This document shows, in pieces, positions 53,034-62,273 of a stretch of DNA of 64,000 bases. The stretch lies in NCBI GenBank assembly GCA_964445775.1, contig CAYUMH010000005.1, positions 43,485-107,484 on the forward strand. The letters are read 5' to 3'. The notes under the pieces are model-generated. The model was not told the origin of the DNA. It worked only from the letters and a program-made list of their open reading frames with translations, and did not search any database. A program made the position numbers and the translations under genes. Source of the stretch: Terrimonas sp964445775 (GTDB taxonomy: Bacteria; Bacteroidota; Bacteroidia; Chitinophagales; Chitinophagaceae). Positions within the stretch are counted from its first letter, which is position 1. Every line of letters starts with the position of its first letter.

Positions 53034-53404
53034 TCATTAAAAAAGCAAGATAAGAAATGTAACATAAATGCAACTGTTTCGCCGGTTAACTGTTTCAAAA
53101 ATTTGCTTATCCCGGCAACGCCTGGGAAAAAGCGTGAATTTGTCAGTTTTTTATGGTTATAGTCACATAAATGGTATAGTTTTTTATGCTGATAAGGCAT
53201 TAATTAAGAATAATACAGCAATTTTGTGGGGTATATACCGGGCAATGGAAGGTTTTCAGGAAGTGGTTGGCTACCAGGTTTTTATTAAAGTGGAAGACTT
53301 ACATGTAGTGCTGGATAAAAGAAAGGAAACGCAGGCCGGCAGGCCATAAAGAATGATCGTTGATTCATTAACATATTATAACCAAGCAGGCCGCAATTAA
53401 TTGA
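53034..53404. other. Intergenic region upstream of tamB, with an unsupported small ORF
   Basis: A 93-codon plus-strand frame (53068-53349) has no family resemblance; its 3' part from ATG 53245 could encode a 34-residue peptide starting MEGFQEVVGYQVFIKVEDLH. A CAATTTTG near-match to the -7 box (about 53218-53225) lies before it and may be the tamB promoter. I do not call the ORF. Confidence 0.5.
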
Positions 53405-56400
53405 ATGGAAAAAGTAATAGCCCCTAAGAAAAAAAATATCTGGAAACGCCTGTTGAAGGTGTTGGGCGGTATTATACTGGGGTTACTCCTGTTGGTTGTT
53501 ATATTGATCATTGCCATTCAAACCCGCTGGGGCCAGAATATTATCCGCAAACAGGCCATCAGTTACCTGCAGGATAAACTGGATACCAAAGTAGGCATCG
53601 GCAAATTGTATATCAGTTTCAGTACCAAGGTTGTGCTGGAAGACCTGTATGTAGAAGACAGGAAACAGGACACACTGCTCTCGGCCGGTAAAATACAGGT
53701 GAATATCAGTATCTGGAATTTACTATTTGATAAGCTGGATATTAAAGAAGTACAATTAAAGGATATTACCGCAAAAATTAAACGGGAGCTACCCGATACC
53801 GCTTTTAACTTCCAGTTTATTGTGGATGCTTTTTCCTCCCCTTCCACCGATACATCGGCCAGTGTAACCGATACCAGCGCCGCCCCTTTTTTATTACGGT
53901 CCGTTTTACTGGATAATGTACGTTTTGTTTATAAGGATGTGGTTACCGGCAATGATGTTACTACACGGTTAGGACATTTTGGCGCAAAGATCAACGGGCT
54001 TGATTTTAATAAACTGATCATTGATATTAAAGAAACGGCTATTGAAAATACAACCGCAACCATTATACAAACCAAACCCTTAACCAATGACACAGCCCTG
54101 GTGGTGGCAACAGAGCCTACTACGGAAACCAGTGCCGCTGAAGGAAATTCGCTGCAACTCTTATTAAGAGATGTAGGTATTAAAAATTTACAACTCGATT
54201 TCAGGGATAGTGTAGGCGCGTTTTATACACAGGCCAGCGTAGGCACATTGGCTGTACAGCCCCGCAAGCTGGACCTGGATAAAATGATTTTTGATGCAGG
54301 CGACATTACCATTGATAAACTGAATGCCATTGTAAGACAAGATAAAACAGCGCCGGTAGTAACACCTAAAAAAACAACAAACGCTGCCAATACTGAACAA
54401 GCCTTGCAGGAAGTGACTGCATCAGAAGCGGGTTTACAACTGGCTGTAAATTCTTTAAAGATCAGCAACAGCAATGTGCAGTACGATGATAATAATTCAC
54501 CGCGCATAGCAAAGGGAATGGATTATGCCCATTTAAAGGTGACCGATCTTAACCTGGAGGTAAATAAGTTTGTGTTTAACAGCGATACCATCATGGGTAT
54601 TGTAACAAAGGGAGAGCTGAAAGAACAAAGCGGTTTTGTTTTAGAAAAATTACAGACTAGTTTTTTATACGGCAGCAGTACCGCCTATTTAAAAGACCTT
54701 GTATTAAAAACACCGGGCACATTGATACAACGTGATATTGCCATCCGTTATCCATCCATTGAAGCCCTTGGTAAGGATATTGGTGTGTTGTATGTTGATA
54801 TGAACCTCGACCGGTCAAAAGTAGTGGCTGCCGATATCTTAACCTTTGTGCCCGACCTGGCACAACAGGAAGCTTTTGCTGACCCGGCGGCCTCCTGGCA
54901 GTTACATGGCCGGATCAGGGGTTTTATAAAAAACCTGGCAGTGGATGGCCTGGAATTAAAAGGCTGGAATGCCACTGCCGTAAAACTGAGCGGGCAGTTA
55001 AAAGGCCTGCCGGATATGGACAGGTTTACATCGGACCTGGTTATTGATAATATCAGCACCACCCGGCAGGACCTGGAAAAGATTTTACCGCCCGGCACCT
55101 TGCCTGCAAATATTACACTGCCCAATACCATGCAGTTAACGGGTAAAATAAAAGGCGGACTTGCTGCCAATGATATTGATGCCCGGCTGAAAACCGACCT
55201 GGGTAATGTAAAGATCAAAGGCAGGACCACACATATTACCGATGCGGCCAAAGCAACCTACGATGTTAACCTGGCCACCGAATCGTTTAACCTGGGAAAA
55301 ATAATGAACGATTCTACCCTGGGTCCGTTAAGTGTTAGCCTGCAGGCAAAAGGCAAAGGGTTTGACCCCAAAACGGCAGATGCTGTATTTAAGGGAACCG
55401 TACATAGTTTTACCTACAACCAGTACGAGTATAAAGACCTGGCGATAAACGGGGACATCAGGAACCAGCTGGCCAATCTTACGGCATCCATATCCGATCC
55501 GAATATTGACCTGGACCTCACCGCCTCTGCTAATTTTGCCACTGAATACCCGGCCATTCAAGCCAATTTACAGATAGACAGCATTAAAACACTGCCGCTT
55601 CATTTAACACCGGACTCCATCAATTTTGCGGGTAATATTAAAGCCGATTTTGAGAATACCAATCCCAATGACCTGATTGGTGAATTAATGATTGAAAAAG
55701 GTTTACTGGTAATGAATAATCAACCTGTGGATCTGGATAGTGTAAGACTGGTGGCCAATGTAATTGACGATATCCGCTACCTGCAATTGTTCAGCCCGGT
55801 TGCCAATGTGGATTTGTATGGTGAATATAAACTAACGCAGATAGGCGATGTGGTACAACATGTGATGCAGCCTTATTTTAAAACAACCCAACGTGATACC
55901 ACCCTGGTATTTGATCCCTATAACTTTACGTTAAATGCAGTTATCAGTAACTCACCACAGTTAAAAGCTTTTGTACCGGACCTTGAGCAAATGGAAACCG
56001 TTACCTTAAATAGCTTTTTCAGTGACTTTAATGGCTGGCATGCCAACCTAAAAGTACCCTCAGTAAGTTATGCCGGCAATAAAGTTGACAGCCTGGTACT
56101 GGATGCAGGAACCAATCAGCCACAGGATTCTATACTGGCCAATATTAATGTGAAAAATATTACGGCAGGGGGCATTGTTATACAAAACACCAATGTACAG
56201 GCTGGTATAGCGGAGAATAACCTGGCATTTGTTTTAAATATTAAAGACGAAAACTTTAAAGAACGGTATAACCTGCAGGGCTTACTGGAACAGAACGACA
56301 GCAACCAGTATAAATTTTCCATTGTTCCTAAAAACTTAAAACTTAATTACGACGAATGGAAAGCGGCCGAAAATAATAGCCTGACATATTCACCGGCAGG

Positions 56401-58540
56401 AATAATGGCCAATAATTTTTTACTGGCCAGGAACAGTGAAGAGCTTAAAATACAAAGTAACGGAAATGAACCAACCTCACCGCTACAGGTTTCCTTTAAC
56501 CAGTTTGGCATTGGCACCTTACTTGGTTTTGTAATGCCCGATACCACGCTGGCAAATGGCAAGTTGAATGGTTCTGTAGTATTGTCGGATATATTTACTT
56601 CGCCGGTATTTACAGGCGACCTGACCATTGATAATTTGCAACTTTACCAGGATACGGTAGGTAATGTAAAAATACTGGCCGGCAATAGTTCACCCGGTGT
56701 ATACGATGCCAATGTTACTATCACCGGCGGCGAGAATAATGTACAGTTAACCGGGAAATATTACCAGCAAACAACGGGTGGTAAGGATTTTGATTTTAAC
56801 CTGGATATTAATAAGCTAACCATTCAGACAGCACAGGCATTTTCGGCCAAAGCCATACGTTACGGCACCGGCTCGGTAAATGGTAAACTAGCCATAACCG
56901 GCACTATCAAACAACCGTCGGTATTGGGTAGCCTTACTTTTGACAAGGCAGGCTTTAATGTAAGCACCCTGAACAATTATTTTAAAGTAGACCAGCAAAA
57001 GATCATTTTTGATCAGCAGGGTTTACGCTTTAACCGTTTTGCTATTAAGGATACCAGTAATAATGACCTGATATTGAATGGTACCGCGGCAACTAAAAAT
57101 TTTACTAACTATAAATTCAACCTGGATTTACGTGCCAGCAATTTCCAGGCTTTGAACAGTGTTAAAAAAGACAATGACCTTTTTTATGGTAAGTTGTTTT
57201 TTAATACGGACCTGCAGATCACAGGTACGGAAGCATTACCTGTCATTGACGGGCGTTTAAAAGTTAATGAAGGCACGGCCATGACGGTGGTATTGCCACA
57301 ATCAGACCCTGGCATTGAAGACCGGGAAGGTGTGGTTGAATTTGTGGATATGGATGCGCCACTGAGCGATTCATTATGGCTGGTACGTTATGATTCACTA
57401 AATACTTCCTCCATAACAGGTATGGATGTCTCTGTAAATATAGAGATCGATCCTGCTGCCGATTTTACCATTGTAATTGATGAAAGCAACGGCGACTATT
57501 TAAATGTAAAAGGTGAGGCCTTACTGAGTGTAAATATTGATAAATCCGGTGAGATAGTCATGACCGGTACCTATGAAATTAATGAAGGAGAATACCAGTT
57601 AACCATTCCCATGGCCAAGCGGAAGTTCTCTATTGAGAAAGGCAGCAAAATTACCTGGGGTGGAGAGCCTACAGCAGCAGATATAAATATAACCGCTAAA
57701 TACGTAGCCAATGCCGTACCGTTAGACCTGGTAAAAGGTCAGCTGGGTGATGATATTACCGCAACACAGCGTAATATGTACATGCAGCGTTTGCCCTTTG
57801 ATGTATTATTGAAACTGACCGGCCAGCTATTGCAGCCGCAGGTTGCCTTTGATATTTTATTACCGGAGAATAAAAGTTATTCTGTTGCCGGAAACGTATT
57901 GACCGATGTACGTACAAAACTGGATCAGCTAAGGTTAGATGAAGGGGAAATGAATAAACAGGTTTTCTCCCTGCTGGTACTGACCCGCTTTTTTGCAGAG
58001 ACACCCTTTGACGGAACCGGCGTTTCGGCCAATACCATGGTGCGCCAGAGTGTAAGTAAACTTTTAACGGAACAGCTGAACCGCATGAGTGAGGGTTTAA
58101 TAAAGGGTGTTGACCTGAATTTTGACCTGCAGTCATCCGAAGATTATTCTACCGGTACAAGGGCCGACAGAACAGACCTGAACATCGGGTTATCTAAAAA
58201 AATGTTTGACGACCGACTGACCGTTTCCATTGGCAGCAATTTTGAGCTGGAAGGGCCACAGAACAGCAACCAGCAGGCAGCTAATATTGCCGGTAATATT
58301 GCGCTTGATTACCGTTTAAGCAAGGATGGCCGTTATATGTTAAGGGCTTACCGTAAGAATGAGTTCCAGGGTGTGATAGACGGGTATATTGTTGAAACAG
58401 GCCTGGGGTTTGTTATTACACTGGACTATAACCGGTTCAGGGATATTTTCAGAAAACAGAAAACTCCGGAACAAAGGCGAAAAGAAAGAGAGGAAAGAGA
58501 AGAAAAAGAACGGCAGGCAAAACAAGCTGCTGATCAATAA
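53405..58540 (+). CDS. tamB: TamB-like translocation/assembly protein
   Basis: The 1,711-residue protein has one N-terminal membrane helix (about 17-41, LKVLGGIILGLLLLVVILII), an AsmA-like start (NIIRKQAISYLQDKLDTKVG), a very long run of short beta-strands (beta-helical groove), and the C-terminal TamB/DUF490 domain (about 1300-1640; GDYLNVKGEALLSVNIDKSG, VMTGTYEINEGEYQLTIPMA, DVRTKLDQLRLDEGEMNKQV). TamB spans the periplasm and is proposed to carry lipids or help insert outer-membrane proteins with its TamA-type partner. The tamL gene follows 73 bases later. The last 25 residues are highly charged (RRKEREEREEKERQAKQA). Confidence 0.93.
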   Translation: MEKVIAPKKKNIWKRLLKVLGGIILGLLLLVVILIIAIQTRWGQNIIRKQAISYLQDKLDTKVGIGKLYISFSTKVVLEDLYVEDRKQDTLLSAGKIQVNISIWNLLFDKLDIKEVQLKDITAKIKRELPDTAFNFQFIVDAFSSPSTDTSASVTDTSAAPFLLRSVLLDNVRFVYKDVVTGNDVTTRLGHFGAKINGLDFNKLIIDIKETAIENTTATIIQTKPLTNDTALVVATEPTTETSAAEGNSLQLLLRDVGIKNLQLDFRDSVGAFYTQASVGTLAVQPRKLDLDKMIFDAGDITIDKLNAIVRQDKTAPVVTPKKTTNAANTEQALQEVTASEAGLQLAVNSLKISNSNVQYDDNNSPRIAKGMDYAHLKVTDLNLEVNKFVFNSDTIMGIVTKGELKEQSGFVLEKLQTSFLYGSSTAYLKDLVLKTPGTLIQRDIAIRYPSIEALGKDIGVLYVDMNLDRSKVVAADILTFVPDLAQQEAFADPAASWQLHGRIRGFIKNLAVDGLELKGWNATAVKLSGQLKGLPDMDRFTSDLVIDNISTTRQDLEKILPPGTLPANITLPNTMQLTGKIKGGLAANDIDARLKTDLGNVKIKGRTTHITDAAKATYDVNLATESFNLGKIMNDSTLGPLSVSLQAKGKGFDPKTADAVFKGTVHSFTYNQYEYKDLAINGDIRNQLANLTASISDPNIDLDLTASANFATEYPAIQANLQIDSIKTLPLHLTPDSINFAGNIKADFENTNPNDLIGELMIEKGLLVMNNQPVDLDSVRLVANVIDDIRYLQLFSPVANVDLYGEYKLTQIGDVVQHVMQPYFKTTQRDTTLVFDPYNFTLNAVISNSPQLKAFVPDLEQMETVTLNSFFSDFNGWHANLKVPSVSYAGNKVDSLVLDAGTNQPQDSILANINVKNITAGGIVIQNTNVQAGIAENNLAFVLNIKDENFKERYNLQGLLEQNDSNQYKFSIVPKNLKLNYDEWKAAENNSLTYSPAGIMANNFLLARNSEELKIQSNGNEPTSPLQVSFNQFGIGTLLGFVMPDTTLANGKLNGSVVLSDIFTSPVFTGDLTIDNLQLYQDTVGNVKILAGNSSPGVYDANVTITGGENNVQLTGKYYQQTTGGKDFDFNLDINKLTIQTAQAFSAKAIRYGTGSVNGKLAITGTIKQPSVLGSLTFDKAGFNVSTLNNYFKVDQQKIIFDQQGLRFNRFAIKDTSNNDLILNGTAATKNFTNYKFNLDLRASNFQALNSVKKDNDLFYGKLFFNTDLQITGTEALPVIDGRLKVNEGTAMTVVLPQSDPGIEDREGVVEFVDMDAPLSDSLWLVRYDSLNTSSITGMDVSVNIEIDPAADFTIVIDESNGDYLNVKGEALLSVNIDKSGEIVMTGTYEINEGEYQLTIPMAKRKFSIEKGSKITWGGEPTAADINITAKYVANAVPLDLVKGQLGDDITATQRNMYMQRLPFDVLLKLTGQLLQPQVAFDILLPENKSYSVAGNVLTDVRTKLDQLRLDEGEMNKQVFSLLVLTRFFAETPFDGTGVSANTMVRQSVSKLLTEQLNRMSEGLIKGVDLNFDLQSSEDYSTGTRADRTDLNIGLSKKMFDDRLTVSIGSNFELEGPQNSNQQAANIAGNIALDYRLSKDGRYMLRAYRKNEFQGVIDGYIVETGLGFVITLDYNRFRDIFRKQKTPEQRRKEREEREEKERQAKQAADQ

Positions 58541-58613
58541 ACAGGTTGATGAGTTAATAAAGTGAAGAACTATTGCATACAGTTCGTAATAAATAAAACG
58601 GAAGCAATTAATC

Positions 58614-60980
58614 ATGTTTGCACCAAAGAAGATAAATAGGTTGATAGTTTATTCCTGTTGTATAACAGTGATGGTGCTATTATATGCCTGTTCGGGTACC
58701 AAGTATGTACCCAAAGGTGATGCTTTGTATACCGGTGCCAGCATTAAAGTAGAAACGGATAGCGCAAGCAAAAAACACAAGAGCCTTGTAAAGGATATTG
58801 CCTCATCACTTACACGGCCCAAACCCAACAGGTCCATATTCGGCGTTAAGTTCAAATTACACATGTATAACCTGGCGGGTAATCCTAAATCGGAAAAATC
58901 ATTCCGCGGCTGGCTGAAAAATAAAATAGGCGAACCACCTGTTTTATTAAGCCAGGTAAATGTAGATAACAACGTGAATGTGATCCGGAGCAGCCTGGAA
59001 AATACCGGCTTTTTTCATGTTGCCGTAAGTGGCGATACAACTGTAAAAGGTAAAAAAGCCAGCGCTACCTATACCGTTACACCAGGCGAGCGTTATTATA
59101 TTGACAGTGTTTTTTTTGAAAAAGACAGCAGTAATCTTTCTACTAACATAAGAACCGCATCAAAAAACACGTTACTGAAACATGGCAACCCGTTTGACCT
59201 GGAAACAATAAAGGCTGAACGTAACCGGCTGGATGTATATTTAAAAGAGAAGGGCTTTTATTATTTTGACCCCGGTTATTTAATTATACAGGCCGACAGC
59301 ACCATCGGGGCTAAAAAAGTAAATTTATATGTGAAGGTTAAGCCCAATACCACCGTTGCGGCCCGGTCTGTATTCTCCATAAGTGATATTTTTATATTCC
59401 CTACATTCCGCATCAACAGCAGCACTTCGGCAGATACCCTGAAAAAGAATGCGACATTTTATAAGGGTTATTATGTAATTGACCGGCGCAACCAATATAA
59501 ACCGCAGCTTTTTCAAAACACGATGCAGTTTAAAAAAGGGGAGGCCTATAACCGTACTGATCAGAACCTGACCCTGAACCGTTTGGTTGGCCTGGGTATT
59601 TTTAAGTTTGTAAAAAACCGGTTTGAGGTTGATAGTACAAGGCTTAACAGTTTGTTCAATGACAGCGCCAGGGTATTACGGGGCCTGAACGATAGTATTC
59701 CATTAAATACTTATTATTACTTAACGCCTTTACCAAAGAATGCCCTTAAACTGGAACCCACCGGCAGCACCAAATCCAATAACCTTACAGGTGCCAATAT
59801 TACATTGGGCTGGCGCAGGCGTAATACATTCAGGGGCGGTGAAATTTTAATGGTTAATGCAAATGCAGGCTTCGAGGTGCAGCTCAGCGGACAACTGAAA
59901 GGTTATAATACGTACCGGTACGGACTGGAGGGTAATCTTAGTTTTCCAAAATTCCTGATCCCGTTTTATAAGTATAACCTGAAAGGTGGATTTGTACCAC
60001 GTACCAACCTGTTGCTGGGCTATGAAGTACTCACCAAGCAAAAACTATATACCTTAAATTCATTTAAAACAGGTTACGGCTATGTATGGAAAGGCAATGT
60101 GTTTACCGAATATGACCTGAAACCTATTGCCATTAACTATATCCAACCTATACATGTTAGCCAGCAATATACTGACAGCGCCGCCAATAATCCTACTTTA
60201 CAAAAAGCCATTGAAAAACAATTTATCCTAGGTGGTAACTATAACTTTAACTACAATGAATTGGTAGGTAATGCTATTATGACCGGCTGGTATTTTAATG
60301 GTAATGTTGACCTGTCGGGTAATATTATCGGGGGCATTTTAGGCGCCGATGTCAGCAAAGGAAGACCCAAAAGTATTGCCAATGCCCAGTTTTCGCAATA
60401 TGTAAAAGTGGAAGCGGATACCCGATTTTATTTAAAGCTTTCGAAAAAAAGTGTGCTGGCTAACCGTGTGATCATTGGTTATGGCCTGCCCTGGGGTAAT
60501 TCTACGGAATTGCCCTTTGTAAAACAATTCTTCTCCGGCGGTAATAATAGTATCCGTGCTTTCAGAAGCCGCTCCTTAGGTCCCGGTACGTTCAAGGATA
60601 CGGTAAACACAGCTTTTCTTGCCGATCAGTCGGGTGATATTAAACTGGAATTCAATACCGAATACCGTACTAAATTATACAGCATATTTGACGGGGCAGT
60701 TTTTATTGATGCCGGTAATGTATGGCTCAAAAATGAAGACCCCAACAGGCCCGGTTCAAAATTCAGCAGCAAATTTTTAAGCCAGCTGGCCATTGGGGCC
60801 GGTGCCGGCTTACGGGTAGATGTATCTATACTGGTGTTACGGTTAGATATTGCCTTTCCGATACGTAAACCCTGGCTGCCCGAAAACGAACGCTGGGTAT
60901 TTGACAATATACGTTTCGGATCAAAAACCTGGCGCCAGGAAAACCTGATCTTTAACCTGGGTATCGGCTTTCCTTTTTAA
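58614..60980 (+). CDS. tamL: TamL, lipidated TamA/BamA-family outer-membrane protein
   Basis: The 788-residue protein begins with a lipoprotein signal, lipobox LYAC (Cys26) followed by SGTKYVPKGDALYTGASIKV. This is the hallmark of the Bacteroidota TamL group, in which the TamA homologue is lipidated. POTRA-like domains occupy about 40-360 (FHVAVSGDTTVKGKKASATY, GFYYFDPGYLIIQADSTIGA). The 16-stranded barrel with the Omp85 motif FSGGNNSIRAFRSRSLGPG is at about 380-788 and ends in LGIGFPF. It lies 73 bases after tamB, so the two are probably a co-expressed pair handling outer-membrane assembly or lipid transport. Confidence 0.93.
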   Translation: MFAPKKINRLIVYSCCITVMVLLYACSGTKYVPKGDALYTGASIKVETDSASKKHKSLVKDIASSLTRPKPNRSIFGVKFKLHMYNLAGNPKSEKSFRGWLKNKIGEPPVLLSQVNVDNNVNVIRSSLENTGFFHVAVSGDTTVKGKKASATYTVTPGERYYIDSVFFEKDSSNLSTNIRTASKNTLLKHGNPFDLETIKAERNRLDVYLKEKGFYYFDPGYLIIQADSTIGAKKVNLYVKVKPNTTVAARSVFSISDIFIFPTFRINSSTSADTLKKNATFYKGYYVIDRRNQYKPQLFQNTMQFKKGEAYNRTDQNLTLNRLVGLGIFKFVKNRFEVDSTRLNSLFNDSARVLRGLNDSIPLNTYYYLTPLPKNALKLEPTGSTKSNNLTGANITLGWRRRNTFRGGEILMVNANAGFEVQLSGQLKGYNTYRYGLEGNLSFPKFLIPFYKYNLKGGFVPRTNLLLGYEVLTKQKLYTLNSFKTGYGYVWKGNVFTEYDLKPIAINYIQPIHVSQQYTDSAANNPTLQKAIEKQFILGGNYNFNYNELVGNAIMTGWYFNGNVDLSGNIIGGILGADVSKGRPKSIANAQFSQYVKVEADTRFYLKLSKKSVLANRVIIGYGLPWGNSTELPFVKQFFSGGNNSIRAFRSRSLGPGTFKDTVNTAFLADQSGDIKLEFNTEYRTKLYSIFDGAVFIDAGNVWLKNEDPNRPGSKFSSKFLSQLAIGAGAGLRVDVSILVLRLDIAFPIRKPWLPENERWVFDNIRFGSKTWRQENLIFNLGIGFPF

Positions 60981-61122
60981 CAGGCTGTTTATTATATATT
61001 AACCTGTTATCAATCGATAGCACAGTTTCACGCCTCTTACAATTGGTTTGCTTTTAATAATATTAAGCCCATAGTTTTAGTTTTATCAACTTTATGTATA
61101 CATTTAGTTTTAAAACTTCAGT

Positions 61123-61380
61123 ATGCAGTTTGTTGATATACTCGGATTAGCAGCAGCCATCATTACCACTTTTACCTTTTTACCCCAGGTTATTAAAGTG
61201 TGGAAGGAAAAATCTGCAAAAAATGTGTCTTCCCTCATGTTCATCATTGCCATAACAAATGAAATATTATGGATCGGCTATGGTATATTAAGAAATGACT
61301 GGATCATTATTGCCACGAATGCCGTACTGATGATCATGGCTGTTATGATCTTATATTTTAAACAGAAATTTGATAAATAA
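61123..61380 (+). CDS. SemiSWEET-type PQ-loop transporter
   Basis: The 85-residue protein has three membrane helices and the PQ-loop motif (Pro21-Gln22 in TFLPQVIKVWKEKSAKNVSS), plus the second family pattern NEILWIGYGILRNDWIIIA. This is the bacterial half-size SWEET architecture, which works as a dimer and transports sugars such as sucrose or glucose by facilitated diffusion. The substrate cannot be told from sequence. It lies 142 bases after tamL and 23 bases before an RDD protein gene, so the latter two may be co-transcribed. Length and hydrophobic pattern are normal for the family. Confidence 0.9.
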   Translation: MQFVDILGLAAAIITTFTFLPQVIKVWKEKSAKNVSSLMFIIAITNEILWIGYGILRNDWIIIATNAVLMIMAVMILYFKQKFDK

Positions 61381-61403
61381 CCCACACATTAAAACCACCT
61401 TTT

Positions 61404-61901
61404 ATGGAGAACAATTACCAAAACCAGGAGCAGGAATATAATCTTGCAGATGATTTAAACAGTTTAGCCCAGTACACCCCTGCGGATAAGGGCAGGAGGT
61501 TTGCTAATTTTTTAGTAGACAACCTGTTGATGCAGTATGTAGTAGGCTTTGCTACCGGCTATTTGCTGGCCCTGGTACTGATTGAACTGGCCCCCGATTT
61601 TTTATACGAGGTAATTAACGAACCTGCCGGTACAATTAATTATTTTTTATTTACCTATATGGTAGCCATCTTCAATTACCTGGTTTATTATACGCTATGC
61701 GAAAAACTTTTTAAAGGTTATACTTTAGGTAAATTATTAAGCGGAACCCGGGCTATCCGTAAAGATGGTACTGAACTTACCTGGAAAGACGCTTTTTTAA
61801 GATCGTTGATACGTTTAGTGCCCTTTGAAGTATTCAGCGGTTTAGGCGACGAACCCTGGCACGATACCTGGACAAATACTACGGTTATCCAGGCACGCTA
61901 A
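61404..61901 (+). CDS. RDD-family membrane protein
   Basis: The 165-residue protein carries the RDD motif, here RRFANFLVDNLLMQYVVGF (residues about 31-50), two central membrane helices, and the family segments KLFKGYTLGKLLSGTRAIRK and WKDAFLRSLIRLVPFEVFSG. The RDD domain is of uncertain function; it is proposed to act in ion or Na+/H+ transport in some bacteria. It follows the SemiSWEET gene by 23 bases, so the two may be co-transcribed. A terminator hairpin follows 29 bases after the stop codon. Confidence 0.85.
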   Translation: MENNYQNQEQEYNLADDLNSLAQYTPADKGRRFANFLVDNLLMQYVVGFATGYLLALVLIELAPDFLYEVINEPAGTINYFLFTYMVAIFNYLVYYTLCEKLFKGYTLGKLLSGTRAIRKDGTELTWKDAFLRSLIRLVPFEVFSGLGDEPWHDTWTNTTVIQAR

Positions 61902-61930
61902 GTTTTTCATCGGATCAAGATAGTTTTATG

Positions 61931-61980
61931 CGCAGATTTTCACAGATCGAAAATGATCTGTAAAAATCTGCGTTTCTTTT
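61931..61980 (+). terminator. Intrinsic terminator of the SemiSWEET/RDD operon, in a TCTGCG repeat
   Basis: CGCAGATTTTCACAGATC (61931-61948) pairs with GATCTGTAAAAATCTGCG (61955-61972) with a single mismatch, then TTTCTTTTTT follows. The arms belong to the dispersed TCTGCG word family seen at 38.5 kb, so a repeat seems to have been used as a terminator. Confidence 0.75.
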
Positions 61981-62130
61981 TTGCGGTATCTGCGGGTCAA
62001 AATTATTGTTGTTGTACACTTAATACAGTACCCCGAAGGCTTTTTCACGTTTACGCCATCACACAATCGTTTTCGCTGGTATTCTTTGCGGGGTCATAAA
62101 AACATTTTCGCCAACTTATCACATTTGCTA

Positions 62131-62138
62131 TACTTTTG
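62131..62138 (+). promoter_or_regulatory. Bacteroidota -7 element upstream of gcvT
   Basis: TACTTTTG matches TAnnTTTG. A -33 TTTG at 19-base spacing is absent. It implies a leader of about 130 bases before the ATG at 62274. Confidence 0.5.
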
Positions 62139-62273
62139 CGGCATTATAACGATGCTTAATTACCAGTGATGAAACGGAGCATGGCAGATTTTTTCTCAGT
62201 TGAGAATGCCTATGCAAAGTTCCATTCGACAAAATGATCATCTGCCGTTGGCAGGCAAATTAAAAATATACGA

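Larger units (their letters stand above)
61902..62273. other. Intergenic region upstream of gcvT
   Basis: The region contains the terminator at 61931-61980, further TCTGCG words (to about 62000), a -7 element at 62131-62138 and a roughly 130-base 5' leader of gcvT. The leader has a 22-codon ORF (62169-62237, MKRSMADFFSVENAYAKFHS...) and a small hairpin TGCCGTTGGCA (62242-62252). No glycine riboswitch was recognised. Confidence 0.6.

Noticed and set aside
53068..53349. 93-codon plus-strand ORF upstream of tamB
   Set aside because: Composition is unlike a protein of a known family and the region probably holds the tamB promoter; kept only as a note in the intergenic entry.
61902..62273. Glycine riboswitch upstream of gcvT
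   Set aside because: The conserved glycine aptamer sequences were not found; only a short hairpin and a small ORF are present.
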